A stretch of DNA of 64,000 bases, from the NCBI RefSeq assembly GCF_900099905.1, contig NZ_FNEE01000026.1, positions 1 to 64,000 of the forward strand. The letters are read 5' to 3'. The number at the start of each line of letters is the position of its first letter. Position 1 is the first letter of the stretch. This document shows positions 49,769 through 58,315 of this stretch, one piece after another. The notes below the pieces were generated by a model that was not told the DNA's origin, did no database searches, and was given only the letters and a program-made list of their open reading frames with translations. The DNA comes from Mesorhizobium muleiense. GTDB taxonomy: Bacteria; Pseudomonadota; Alphaproteobacteria; Rhizobiales; Rhizobiaceae. A program made the position numbers and the translations under genes.

Positions 49769-52010
49769 GAACGAAATCCTCGTACCGCTGAACAACCTCC
49801 TCCTCGCTGGGCTTTCGTCCAAGCTCACGCTCAAGATCGGTCGAAATGCCGCGCCTGATGTCGACAGGGATATCCGTATACTCGACCGCCACATCAACAG
49901 TTGCCGCATCCGAGCGCGAGCCGGCTTCGAACAGGAAGCCGTCACTGTCGTTTGTGCCCCACAGCATGCCCGGCTCCTTGATCACGACCGGCAGGAGCAT
50001 CCGGTTGATCATCGACTGAATTTCCATTTGGTTCGGCGCTTTTTGGGTTGAGCGTTTAAACTCCTCCATTTGCGCGGCCAACGCGTTCTGAAATTGTGCG
50101 ATGCGCTTGGCTGCTTCCTCGCGCGCGCTATCCTCTTTCCCGGTCGTTGTGAGCCCTACAGCCTCAAGCTGGGTTTGCGCCTGGGAGAACGCAGTTGTCA
50201 GCGTCAGCCCGTCCTCACGCGCCTTGCGCTGATCCGTCAGCGCCGTCGTCTGTTGACCGGTTAATTCCTTGATCGCCTCTTTCGACAGACGGTCGCGGTA
50301 ATCATTCAGATCGAGGTTTGCGAAGTCGGTCGGATTGGTGGCGGCATACTTGCGCATGTCATAGAGCAGCGTTTCGTCGCTATCGACGGCCCGACCCGAC
50401 GCTGCCTTGTTCATGTATTCCCAGGCCGACGACACCGCCGCCATGCCCGCCGCCTGCCGAACCTCCATAGGCACTTGATCCGGCGTCTGGCCCTGGTCGA
50501 TGTACTTCCACAGTTCGGCCTTGGCTTGCTTCTCCTGGGCTTCGTATGCCTTGCTTTGCGTCTCCAGCGCCGCATAGAGGCGCTTGCGCGTGGCGTCCCT
50601 CACGTCAGGATCGGAGATCGCGGCAAGCTTGTTTTCGATGTCGTCAAAGGACGGCGCAACGGAGCGAGGCGCGACGGTGTTGTTCCTGGGCGCGACGGTG
50701 CCGTTGAACCCAGCCGAGCCGCGCGTACCCATCGGCTCGACATGCCAGGGCTCGTGCTTCATCGGGAAGTAGAGACCGTATTTGCCGGCGTTCTGGTGAA
50801 CCCAATCGACAACCTCTTTCGGCGCATGGCTCAGCGATTGGCCGTTATAGGCGAGATCGACGGCATCGCCGTGATTGTGGTTCGACCGGCCTGGAGGCGC
50901 GACCCATTTGCGAGCGGCTTGCGGCGATCCGTAACGCTTGACGGCCGAAGCATATAGCTGCGCCTGCCGCTCAGTCGAGCGATAGCCGGAATAGATGCCA
51001 AGGCCCTCGCGGATTTCTGGAGGCGCATCCTGCATCATCGCGGCCAGGTTGGCGGCGAAGTTCTCTTTCAGCCCGTCGACGCTGCCCTTGCCCTTGCCGC
51101 CCGTCAGGCGACCATACAAGAACGCGCGCGTGTTCGACGGTCCGCTATCGCCGACCACTCGGCTTTCTGCGGCGGCTGGCGCGGACGCGTCGGACGCGCG
51201 CCCGCCTGACAGGATCGCCTCAGCCTCACGCTTGGACTTTTCCGCGATCAGTTCGGTTTCAAGCGACGTGCTCAGCGAGTATTGATCCGCGCCGGTCATC
51301 TGCTTGGCGTTCGCCTTCATGTAGCCTTCGGCGGCAACCGGATCATCCTGGGCGATCCGAAGCGTGATGTTCTTGTGAACGCCGGACGTGAACTCGCCCT
51401 CGCGCAGCTTGAACGTGTCGGCGTCCCATCCCTGGAGCGCGCCCGCCTCGCGGATTTCCAGGATGCCCGCCACGATGTTCTTCGACACCGCAGACGGGTT
51501 GCTGAAATTCACAAGCGCATCGTTGGCAAATGTCTGGACGCGAGCCGCCGAGGCGTCCTTGAACCAGTTCTTGCGCTCGCCGGCAGTGTGGACGATGGAT
51601 TGCTGATAGACCGACTGTAGCCGCGCCTGTGATGCCGTCTGATAGGCGCGAGCCGCGCCCGCCGAAAGACCGCTGCCGAATTCCTTGCGTTTGTTGGCGG
51701 CTTCTTCTTCGAACGGCTTGCGTTGGTCGACCGCGTTGCGACCCTCAAGCGTCATGAAACCGCTCTCGCCGTACATGCGTTCGCGAAGCCAATTCGAGTA
51801 GGAGTTGTCGGCTTCCTTGGCCCGCGCCACGTCCTCAAGCTCCTGGACCTGGGCGAGCGCCGTTCCGACAGCATCGAGGCCGCGCGCTGCCGACTGCATG
51901 CCGCGACCGATGCCCGCGCCGAAAGCTTCCGGCGTGGCGTTGGCGTCCAAATCTTGCTGAAAGATCGGGCGCGTCGAAACGTCGGACTGATATTCAGGAA
52001 CCTTTACCAT
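49758..52010 (-). CDS. internal virion protein with M15 (D-Ala-D-Ala carboxypeptidase-like) domain
   Basis: A 750-residue protein in the place of T7 gp15, with helical N- and C-terminal regions. Residues about 325-430 form an M15/VanY-type peptidase: YSGYRSTERQAQLY, SNHNHGDAVDLAY (zinc His and Asp) and HEPWHVEPMG (zinc His). Such a domain would cut peptidoglycan cross-links when the phage injects DNA. GAGGG before the ATG at 52010 sets the start; the frame also has a TTG 15 bases upstream. It follows the gp14-like gene by 7 bases. Confidence 0.85.
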   Translation of the reverse strand: MVKVPEYQSDVSTRPIFQQDLDANATPEAFGAGIGRGMQSAARGLDAVGTALAQVQELEDVARAKEADNSYSNWLRERMYGESGFMTLEGRNAVDQRKPFEEEAANKRKEFGSGLSAGAARAYQTASQARLQSVYQQSIVHTAGERKNWFKDASAARVQTFANDALVNFSNPSAVSKNIVAGILEIREAGALQGWDADTFKLREGEFTSGVHKNITLRIAQDDPVAAEGYMKANAKQMTGADQYSLSTSLETELIAEKSKREAEAILSGGRASDASAPAAAESRVVGDSGPSNTRAFLYGRLTGGKGKGSVDGLKENFAANLAAMMQDAPPEIREGLGIYSGYRSTERQAQLYASAVKRYGSPQAARKWVAPPGRSNHNHGDAVDLAYNGQSLSHAPKEVVDWVHQNAGKYGLYFPMKHEPWHVEPMGTRGSAGFNGTVAPRNNTVAPRSVAPSFDDIENKLAAISDPDVRDATRKRLYAALETQSKAYEAQEKQAKAELWKYIDQGQTPDQVPMEVRQAAGMAAVSSAWEYMNKAASGRAVDSDETLLYDMRKYAATNPTDFANLDLNDYRDRLSKEAIKELTGQQTTALTDQRKAREDGLTLTTAFSQAQTQLEAVGLTTTGKEDSAREEAAKRIAQFQNALAAQMEEFKRSTQKAPNQMEIQSMINRMLLPVVIKEPGMLWGTNDSDGFLFEAGSRSDAATVDVAVEYTDIPVDIRRGISTDLERELGRKPSEEEVVQRYEDFVLNR

Positions 52011-52017
52011 TAGTCCC

Positions 52018-52536
52018 TCACGCAATCTGGCCGATTTGAGGCGTTTTGTATTGGCCGTAAGCCTTGCCCGCGCCGCCTAGAACGGTTCCCAGGGCGTCGA
52101 GATAGCCGCCCGTGGTTGCTGACGCGGCGCTCATCCGGCTCATGGTCGCGCCGGCCCGCTTGTTGACGGCATCGACGCGGTGATCGTATGCCTCGCGATT
52201 GGCATTTGTGCGGATCGTCAGGGCGTCAAGCTCGCCCATGACGGCGGTATCAACTAGCGCGTCGAGCGGCGATCCAAAGGAGAGATCGACGCCGTTCGCA
52301 GCCATCGCAGCGCGTTGCTGCCCCGCAATGCCCGCGACTTGCTGACGCTTGCGCTGTTCCTCTTTCGCGCCGCGCTCAATGGCGTCTTTCGCCCGGCGCT
52401 CTGAGAGCGTGGCGTTCATGTCCTGGACCTGGGCGTTGTACTTATTCGCCGCAGCTGTGGCTTGCGCTTGTTGGACTGTTCCCGCCGCGCCAAGGAGCGT
52501 CGAGCCGACCATTAGGGCAATTGACAGATCGCACAT
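52018..52536 (-). CDS. internal virion protein B (gp14-like)
   Basis: A 172-residue, Ala/Gln-rich, mostly helical protein with an N-terminal hydrophobic segment (MCDLSIALMVGSTLLGAAGT), as in the T7 gp14 internal core protein that forms the outer-membrane channel on ejection. The position between the gp13-like and M15 proteins agrees. Its ATG shares a base with the stop of the gp13-like gene. Sequence similarity alone is weak; position and composition carry the call. Confidence 0.72.
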   Translation of the reverse strand: MCDLSIALMVGSTLLGAAGTVQQAQATAAANKYNAQVQDMNATLSERRAKDAIERGAKEEQRKRQQVAGIAGQQRAAMAANGVDLSFGSPLDALVDTAVMGELDALTIRTNANREAYDHRVDAVNKRAGATMSRMSAASATTGGYLDALGTVLGGAGKAYGQYKTPQIGQIA

Positions 52537-53006
52537 CAGGCAGACCTCAGTTCGAACAGCCGGAACTCATGCCCCCGGAGCGCGACCGGATCGGAAAGCG
52601 TGAAGCCCAGCCATCGCAGCCAGCGGATCGACGCCCGGTTTCGAACGTCGACAAAGTTCCTCAATGTCGAATAGCGCCGCAATAGTTGGTCTCGAAACCC
52701 GACCGAGCAGCGAAGGAAGGCCACATAATGCCGCTCGACCGCATCCGTCCCGAGCAGCCACGGCGCACCAACACCGGCAAGAACATTGAGATCGCCCACG
52801 CCGAACATCACCTCAGGAACGCCGTCGATCATCGCCGTCCAGGCGTGCGACGACTTGCGTAGCGAGAAGACGAGCGCGTCGGCCGGCGAGCGTCCCGACG
52901 CTGCAAACACCTCATCGCGATCAGCTTGACGCATGCGCCGAGCGATCGATCTGACGTGAGCCGCGCGGGCCGGTACTACCCGGATTTCAACGCCCAAGCG
53001 TGACAT
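52536..53006 (-). CDS. gp13-like (GNAT-fold) virion assembly protein
   Basis: A 156-residue protein whose fold resembles GNAT acetyltransferases (VRSIARRMRQADRDEVFAAS, VEVMFGVGD-like strand, then a C-terminal VDVRNRASIRWLRWLGF). Podoviruses encode such proteins between tail tube B and the internal virion proteins (T7 gp13 position), where they are needed for core assembly and are not thought to acetylate. It overlaps the gp12-like gene by 20 bases and the gp14-like start by one base. Confidence 0.75.
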   Translation of the reverse strand: MSRLGVEIRVVPARAAHVRSIARRMRQADRDEVFAASGRSPADALVFSLRKSSHAWTAMIDGVPEVMFGVGDLNVLAGVGAPWLLGTDAVERHYVAFLRCSVGFRDQLLRRYSTLRNFVDVRNRASIRWLRWLGFTLSDPVALRGHEFRLFELRSA

Positions 53007-55404
53007 CGGGCATCAACGCAAGGATGGTCATCGGCAGCGGATCGAATTGCTTGATCCAGATATTGCCGCCATCGGTCCAATCCCAATGCGGCGTGATCCT
53101 GAGATCGCCGGTGTAAAGCTGGATCGCTTCGTTCCACGCCTCAGTTGAGCGCTGCTTGTACTCGACCAGCGTATTCGGATCGTCGCGCCCGCCGTCGCGC
53201 GGCCCCAAGAAGATGCCGCGCGTGTCCTGGACCCTAAGCGTCACCTCAGAATTCGTCTTCAAGCGGCCTTGCACCGTGCCGAGCCCGCGCACTTGGCCGA
53301 GATCGAGATCAAGGGTTTGCAGCGCCGCCGTCATCGGCAGACCGATATGAGCCTTGGTTGCAGCGTTCGGCAGCGTCACCGTTCCGCCGACCGAAACCGT
53401 CAGGTTGCGAACCACGTTGCCGTTCGCCAGAGCGACGACAGACTGTCCGACAAGATGACCGAGACCGCTGATCACGGTCGCTGCCGCGCCCTCATAGGTG
53501 AGGCCGCAATCGACAAAGAATGCATCTTCGACAGTCGTGAATGTGCGCGAGTGAAGCCGCTCGATATACCTTTTCGAGACGCCGTTGATCGTCCTCTTGA
53601 CGATGAAGTAAGGCACGTCCTCATTGCCCTCAGCGACAACCGCAACGTTTTCAAAGACGGCATCGTTATCCGGGCCGCTTTCGTGGTGCGTCCATGCCCA
53701 AATGTCATGCTCTTTCAGATAGGTGAGCGTGACGAGCGAGCCGTCATCCATCACCACCCACACCATCGAATAAGGAGCCTGGGCGAACGCCCATGACTTG
53801 ATGTTCTTATTCTCGAAAAGGTGACGAGCCAGTATCGTCAAATCCTTGCCCGTGAAACTGTCTTGCGCGAACTCATAGCTGAAATCGCGGATGACGCAGC
53901 CGCGATCCTGAGGAAACAGAACCGTGTTGCCGACGACAACCGGCTGCACCCGCGCTGCGCCGCGAAAGCCTTGGTTTTCAATCTTGATCGCGGATGGCGT
54001 GATCGCGTCCGATTGCGAGCCGCCCGAGACAACCCATTCCGCGCCCGAGGTGAGCAGCATCAGGCCACGGATCGGCAGCGCCGACCTGATCTCATTCACC
54101 TGTCGGGCGCGAATTCGGAACGTTACCGCATCGCTCGCCTTGGCCGGCGACGACACGCCGAAATTCTCATAGTTCGCCGACTGCGACAGCCAGGCGGCTT
54201 GAGGATCGTTTTCCGTCGAGAAAAGCCCGAGACGCTGCTCAACGAAGGTGACGCATCGCGGATAGTTGCCAGCCCCAACGAACGGGTTTCGTGCGGTCTG
54301 AGGACCGTCCGCAATGTCGGCCACGATGTTCTCATCAGTAAACGTAGTGCTTTCAGATCGACCGATATAACCAAAGAGGCCGTTGTCATTTCGATAGACA
54401 ATATAGGCCGAAGCGCCAGCCACGGCGTTCCAGGACAATCTATTTTTGTTGCCCTTGAACGACATGTCGTTTTTTAGCGTGAATTCGTTCGACGGAAGGC
54501 TTTCCTCGCCTGTGTCATCATCCACGGCGGAAACCACATAAACCAGGTCTTTGCCGAATTCAGAGGTTACGACGAAGCCGGTCGGAGTTGCCGGGGCTCC
54601 AGGATCGGCTACGCCAGGAGCCAGGTCTGTAGGGTCGCCCTGGACTGAAATGGTCTCAAACTCTGTCTGGACAGCCTCGCCGATAAATCCCTCATCGCCG
54701 TCGCCGCTGGTCTTGTAAACGCGATAGCGCTCCGCTCCCACGACAGGGTTCCAGACCATCTTGAGATATCGCCCGGCCGGCTCGCCATGTCGAAAGAACT
54801 CAGCATCCGAGGCCGATACGGCGCTTTCATCGCCGGACGAATTGACAGCCGTGACCGCATAGCCGACGGTCGCGCCGTCGCCTCTTGGCAGCGAGTAGAT
54901 CGCAGCCCCCACCAGGCCGGTTGGCGCGGCTGTGGCCGGTGCAAAGTCAACCTCCGTAAGCGTCCAGTTGTCATCCGCCAGCCGCTCGATCTTTCTCACC
55001 GCATAGCTTGGATGCACGATGTACATGACATCGGCCTCTTGGACGAAAACAAGCTCGTCAAGGTCCGCGCTCACGTAAGGCGTCACCACTTCGTAAGGCA
55101 CCGCGCCCGAGAGGATCACCGCGCCATCGCGGAAGACGCGGAAATACAGGCTGCCAAACTCCAGGATATAGGATTGCTCCGTATTGAACTGGAACGGGAT
55201 CAGATTGCCGAGGTGAGTGCTGTTCTTCAATTCGCGAACGAACTCGGTCCCAGCCCGGTTCGACGCGCCGCCGTGCGGATGAATGAACAGGTTGAGCGCC
55301 GTCTTTAGCCCGGTCGCGTACTTCGCCAGGTCGACGCGCGCCCATAGGGCCGGCGAGAGAACCCCGGCAGTGAACGAGGGTTGATATGCGCGCAGATCGG
55401 CCAT
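52987..55404 (-). CDS. tail tube protein B (gp12-like nozzle)
   Basis: An 805-residue beta-rich protein in the place of T7 gp12, which forms the tail nozzle. The start MADLRAYQPSFTAGVLSPAL and the SGGSQSDAITPSAIK and DRGCVIRDFSYEF segments (about 455-520) are typical of the family; two fibronectin-like beta modules lie in the middle (near residues 165-350). The ATG at 55404 sits on the stop of the gp11-like gene (TGATG), so the two are coupled; an in-frame GTG 3 bases upstream is unlikely to matter. Confidence 0.85.
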   Translation of the reverse strand: MADLRAYQPSFTAGVLSPALWARVDLAKYATGLKTALNLFIHPHGGASNRAGTEFVRELKNSTHLGNLIPFQFNTEQSYILEFGSLYFRVFRDGAVILSGAVPYEVVTPYVSADLDELVFVQEADVMYIVHPSYAVRKIERLADDNWTLTEVDFAPATAAPTGLVGAAIYSLPRGDGATVGYAVTAVNSSGDESAVSASDAEFFRHGEPAGRYLKMVWNPVVGAERYRVYKTSGDGDEGFIGEAVQTEFETISVQGDPTDLAPGVADPGAPATPTGFVVTSEFGKDLVYVVSAVDDDTGEESLPSNEFTLKNDMSFKGNKNRLSWNAVAGASAYIVYRNDNGLFGYIGRSESTTFTDENIVADIADGPQTARNPFVGAGNYPRCVTFVEQRLGLFSTENDPQAAWLSQSANYENFGVSSPAKASDAVTFRIRARQVNEIRSALPIRGLMLLTSGAEWVVSGGSQSDAITPSAIKIENQGFRGAARVQPVVVGNTVLFPQDRGCVIRDFSYEFAQDSFTGKDLTILARHLFENKNIKSWAFAQAPYSMVWVVMDDGSLVTLTYLKEHDIWAWTHHESGPDNDAVFENVAVVAEGNEDVPYFIVKRTINGVSKRYIERLHSRTFTTVEDAFFVDCGLTYEGAAATVISGLGHLVGQSVVALANGNVVRNLTVSVGGTVTLPNAATKAHIGLPMTAALQTLDLDLGQVRGLGTVQGRLKTNSEVTLRVQDTRGIFLGPRDGGRDDPNTLVEYKQRSTEAWNEAIQLYTGDLRITPHWDWTDGGNIWIKQFDPLPMTILALMPDVTLGR

Positions 55405-56012
55405 CACGCGCGCCCGGTGACGAATTCGCTGACGTGATCCGATGTCTCGCGAACCTCATTGGCGTCGGACGCCGCCGCTTGGTTCTGCGTCGCCATGGCA
55501 AGCTGATAGGCGTCGGCGCGTATCTTCGGATCGCGCGTCAGCGGCATGGCGAAGCGGACGGCCAGATGCCATGACAACGCCTCAATGAACAGCGGCGAAT
55601 ACTTGGTCGGATCGATGTTCTGATAGGTGTAGCGGAGGAAGGCCGGCGACAGATCGCAATAGATCGTCTGCCCTTCGATCTCATGCGCAAAGCCGAAAGC
55701 GTCGGCCTTGGCTGCGCTGTAGTCAGTCGCATCGTTTTCCGTATAGGCCGGCCTGACGTAGCGGACCTTGAGGCAGTCAGTCGGGCGGCGATAGGCGTAG
55801 AGCCATGTTCCGGCCTTGTCGTTGGTGACTTCCGCCAGCGATGCCGTCTTGCCCGCGAAGCTCCAGGGGTACGCCTGGAGCAGCGTATCGCGAACGTGGT
55901 CATAGAATTGGTTGCACGCGCGCGCCTCAGCGCCGCTATCCGTCAACGCGGCGATGTTATCCTTGCCGAGGTTCGACAGGGCGATGTTACAGATCGAGAC
56001 AATCGAGGCCAT
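55404..56012 (-). CDS. tail tube protein A (gp11-like adaptor)
   Basis: A 202-residue protein opening MASIVSICNIALSNLGKDNI with TDSGAEARACNQFYDHVRDTLLQAYPW, the signature of T7 gp11-type tail tubular protein A, which joins portal and nozzle. The middle DCLKVRYVRP and the C-terminal helix SWHLAVRFAMPLTRDP agree. It is encoded 3 bases after the capsid-staple-like gene and coupled to tail tube B. Confidence 0.9.
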   Translation of the reverse strand: MASIVSICNIALSNLGKDNIAALTDSGAEARACNQFYDHVRDTLLQAYPWSFAGKTASLAEVTNDKAGTWLYAYRRPTDCLKVRYVRPAYTENDATDYSAAKADAFGFAHEIEGQTIYCDLSPAFLRYTYQNIDPTKYSPLFIEALSWHLAVRFAMPLTRDPKIRADAYQLAMATQNQAAASDANEVRETSDHVSEFVTGRA

Positions 56013-56015
56013 GCG

Positions 56016-56306
56016 TTATCCGTTCGGGAACAGGACAGAGGCCGCGTCGGGCTTCTTTTCCTTCGGCTCAAAGCCGGCCTCGACAATCTCGAATGACATC
56101 GACCGCGAGCCGTTCTTGCTTTCGCTCAGGCTTGAGACGCGGACGGTCGCCGTCATCGTCATTTCCGTGCCGACGCGCGCGCTGTCGACATCAAGGCCCT
56201 CCATCTGCTTTTCATCGAGATAGAGGCTCGGATAGTATTCATCGGTCTCAGCGCCGATTGGCTTGCTAAGCTCGCTGTACTTCCGCTTGAGGCTAGTCAG
56301 TTTCAT
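56016..56306 (-). CDS. capsid staple-like small head protein
   Basis: A 96-residue protein: basic start MKLTSLKRKYSELSKP, then YYPSLYLDEKQMEGLDVDSA and a beta domain, RVGTEMTMTATVRVSSLS, closing MSFEIVEAGFEP. This pattern (basic N-terminal peptide, a Leu-rich beta-hairpin domain) fits the phage capsid staple family as I recall it. It lies between head and tail genes. If right, it would clamp neighbouring capsid subunits. The family match is from memory, so moderate confidence only. Confidence 0.5.
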   Translation of the reverse strand: MKLTSLKRKYSELSKPIGAETDEYYPSLYLDEKQMEGLDVDSARVGTEMTMTATVRVSSLSESKNGSRSMSFEIVEAGFEPKEKKPDAASVLFPNG

Positions 56307-56308
56307 GG

Positions 56309-56410
56309 TCAGAAGCTCCCCGGAATGGCGATGAGCGCTGCCCCGACCCCGACCGCTACGGCCAGGACTGACAAGAAGAGCGCGACAGCGAAATCGTAGA
56401 TGACGCTCAT
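56309..56410 (-). CDS. 33-aa single-pass membrane protein
   Basis: A 33-residue frame, MSVIYDFAVALFLSVLAVAV and a Gly/Ala-rich end, forming one transmembrane helix. It fits exactly between the LamG-like gene, whose stop overlaps its ATG (TGATG), and the staple gene 2 bases on. GTAGGAG lies about 10 bases before the ATG. The tight spacing and ribosome site make it likely real; function unknown. Confidence 0.5.
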   Translation of the reverse strand: MSVIYDFAVALFLSVLAVAVGVGAALIAIPGSF

Positions 56411-57426
56411 CAGGCGGCTCCTACGGCTTGAAGGTACGCAAGGTCGGCCTGATATTCGGCGAGGATTTGCGCGTCAGACAGGTTGCCGCCAAAGCCGACT
56501 GATGCGAATTGGTAAGGGGAGAAGCTGCCGATTACCCCGCCCGTGTTCATAGCCCCGATTACGATGGCGGCTGCCGGCAATGCCGTGGAAGGCGCATTGT
56601 GAGTGCCGAGGCTGACCCCGTTACGCCACAACGCCGTAGCATCGGCGGCTGAACGCCGAGCGACGAACCCACCAGAGCTATTCGCCACCACTGTTGAGCC
56701 AGTGGTCACGTCCTGATTGAGGCGGAAGGACCCATTATCTGAGGCGTTGCGGAGGATGAGGAGTGCTTGCGCCGTGGCTGCGGTTGTTCTGGCACCCATC
56801 GAAATGCCAGTTGATTGGGCGTTGCTACGCGACCACAAAGACATGTGCGCGCTATTAAGCGCGAACTGGCCGCCTGCCGCGCTTGGAGTGAACCCGGTAG
56901 CCAGATAACCCGTCGCGCCGTCGCCGGTGTAGCCGCGATCAGCAGCAAAGGCGATTGTGCCTTGCTCCGACAGATTGAACGCGTCAGCTTTCCAATTGCG
57001 CTGTCCAGCCTGCGCATCGGCCGCTGCCATCATGTAGAAGCCGTCGCGCAGAGCCCATGCGCCGGAAGCTTTCGCGGCGAGGATGCGATTGTTGATCAGC
57101 GTTTTGCGCGCGTCGGTCGGAGGCGTCGTGAAGCGCGCGAACAGGGCCAGGGCTTCCGCTGAGTGTAATCCAGACACAGGAACGACAAGCTGACCGTTGT
57201 ATAGCTTGCGACCGTCCGAAATCACCACCACGCCACGAACCGGCTGATCATTATGCATCGCCGCGTCAGCATCGAGAATATTGACGCCAAGCGTTCGCTG
57301 ATTATCGGAGAACAGGACGGAGGTCGCGTCGACCACGCCGAACACGGGAAGGCCGTTGAACAGGGTCGCTCCCTCGGCCTGGAGGCGCACGCCTAGAACC
57401 CGCTGTTCGTTGAAGACCTGGGCCAC
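56410..57426 (-). CDS. virion protein with LamG/concanavalin-like domain
   Basis: A 338-residue protein. Residues 1-95 are three short beta repeats (each with VLGV/FGVV/RGVV and N-x-Q), residues 115-335 look like a jelly-roll LamG domain (AFAADRGYTGDGATGYL, MSLWSRSN, WRNGVSLGTHN, then QFASVGFGGNLSDAQI). Such domains bind sugars in capsid decoration or appendage proteins. It is placed between head and tail modules. GTG start with GGCGAG before it. The role in the particle is inferred from position. Confidence 0.62.
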   Translation of the reverse strand: MAQVFNEQRVLGVRLQAEGATLFNGLPVFGVVDATSVLFSDNQRTLGVNILDADAAMHNDQPVRGVVVISDGRKLYNGQLVVPVSGLHSAEALALFARFTTPPTDARKTLINNRILAAKASGAWALRDGFYMMAAADAQAGQRNWKADAFNLSEQGTIAFAADRGYTGDGATGYLATGFTPSAAGGQFALNSAHMSLWSRSNAQSTGISMGARTTAATAQALLILRNASDNGSFRLNQDVTTGSTVVANSSGGFVARRSAADATALWRNGVSLGTHNAPSTALPAAAIVIGAMNTGGVIGSFSPYQFASVGFGGNLSDAQILAEYQADLAYLQAVGAA

Positions 57427-57473
57427 GGTTCACTCGCCTGAAGAGAGGAGAAGGGCGGCAAGCGCCCTTCCGT

Positions 57474-57839
57474 TTAATCGGTCACAGCGACGGGAGCGCC
57501 TGGAGCGATCCAATCGGGCTGCGTCGAGCCCAGCGCGTCGTTGATCTCGTTCTTGACGTGGATCGGGGCCGGCGCGTCTTCGAAGGGCTTGGCGGAAGGA
57601 GCGGAGACCGTTTCCGGTTTGCCTTTGCCCTTGCCTTTGCCCTTCTTCGGCTTGTCGTCGGTTGCCTCACCTTCGGCGGTCTCGACCGCCTCTGGAGCCG
57701 GCGAGGCCGAAGCCTCATTGACCCACTTCGGGCGGCGCTTCGGATCATCCATGATCTCATCATCGATGACGAAGCGGTCGCCTGGCTCGCGCAGGACGTT
57801 GCCGAAATAGCCACGGACTTTCGCGATGACGTTAGCCAT
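57474..57839 (-). CDS. phage hypothetical protein, 121 aa
   Basis: A 121-residue protein. The N-terminal 45 residues (MANVIAKVRGYFGNVLREPG, then FVIDDE) look like a small phage head domain; the rest is Ala/Pro/Lys-rich, with a (GK)-repeat stretch near residue 67-74, so likely disordered. It overlaps the Bbp16-like gene by 8 bases and precedes the LamG-like gene, placing it in the head module. No function is recognised. Confidence 0.6.
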   Translation of the reverse strand: MANVIAKVRGYFGNVLREPGDRFVIDDEIMDDPKRRPKWVNEASASPAPEAVETAEGEATDDKPKKGKGKGKGKPETVSAPSAKPFEDAPAPIHVKNEINDALGSTQPDWIAPGAPVAVTD

Positions 57840-58251
57840 TGGACTGGTTGCCCATGGTGACGCCAGCGGTGACCTTGCCCGCCGTCATCGGTCCCGTGGC
57901 GACCGTGTAGCTGAGGCGCATATAGCGCTCATTGGTGCCGCGTGGAATGAATTCGGGGATGATCACCTTGCCGGGGATCAGTTCGGCCTTGCCGATAGCG
58001 GCGGAAGTCCAGACCGTGGTGGGCGAGCCAAAGGCCACGTCATTGTCGACCTGGAGGGCGAAGGTGAGCGTTCCCGCGCCAGCTGCGGCGAACGCTTCCG
58101 TCACCTGGATAAGCAGCGGGATCGGCTTGCCCTTGCCGATATCGCGGACCAGGCCCGAAGCGATTGGGCCGAGATCGATTACGTTGGTGCTTACCGCCGT
58201 CACAGTGATCGCCTGGGCGTCGGAAAGCAAAGTCTGTTGGTCTAAAATCAT
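57832..58251 (-). CDS. capsid cement protein (Bbp16-like)
   Basis: A 139-residue beta-rich protein opening MILDQQTLLSDAQAITVTAV, with LTFALQVDNDVAFGSPTTVW and a closing TAGKVTAGVTMGNQ. These features match the Bbp16 cement protein of Bordetella phage BPP-1, which forms dimers that staple the outer surface of the capsid at twofold axes. It lies directly after the major capsid gene in transcription order, as in BPP-1. GGCAAGGC precedes the ATG at 58251; a longer frame to 58305 is unlikely. Confidence 0.78.
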   Translation of the reverse strand: MILDQQTLLSDAQAITVTAVSTNVIDLGPIASGLVRDIGKGKPIPLLIQVTEAFAAAGAGTLTFALQVDNDVAFGSPTTVWTSAAIGKAELIPGKVIIPEFIPRGTNERYMRLSYTVATGPMTAGKVTAGVTMGNQSNG

Positions 58252-58315
58252 TGCCTTGCCTCTCGTTGAAGTTCGACGCTTGCCGCCACATAGCGGCAAG
58301 CCCAAGCGTGAACCG

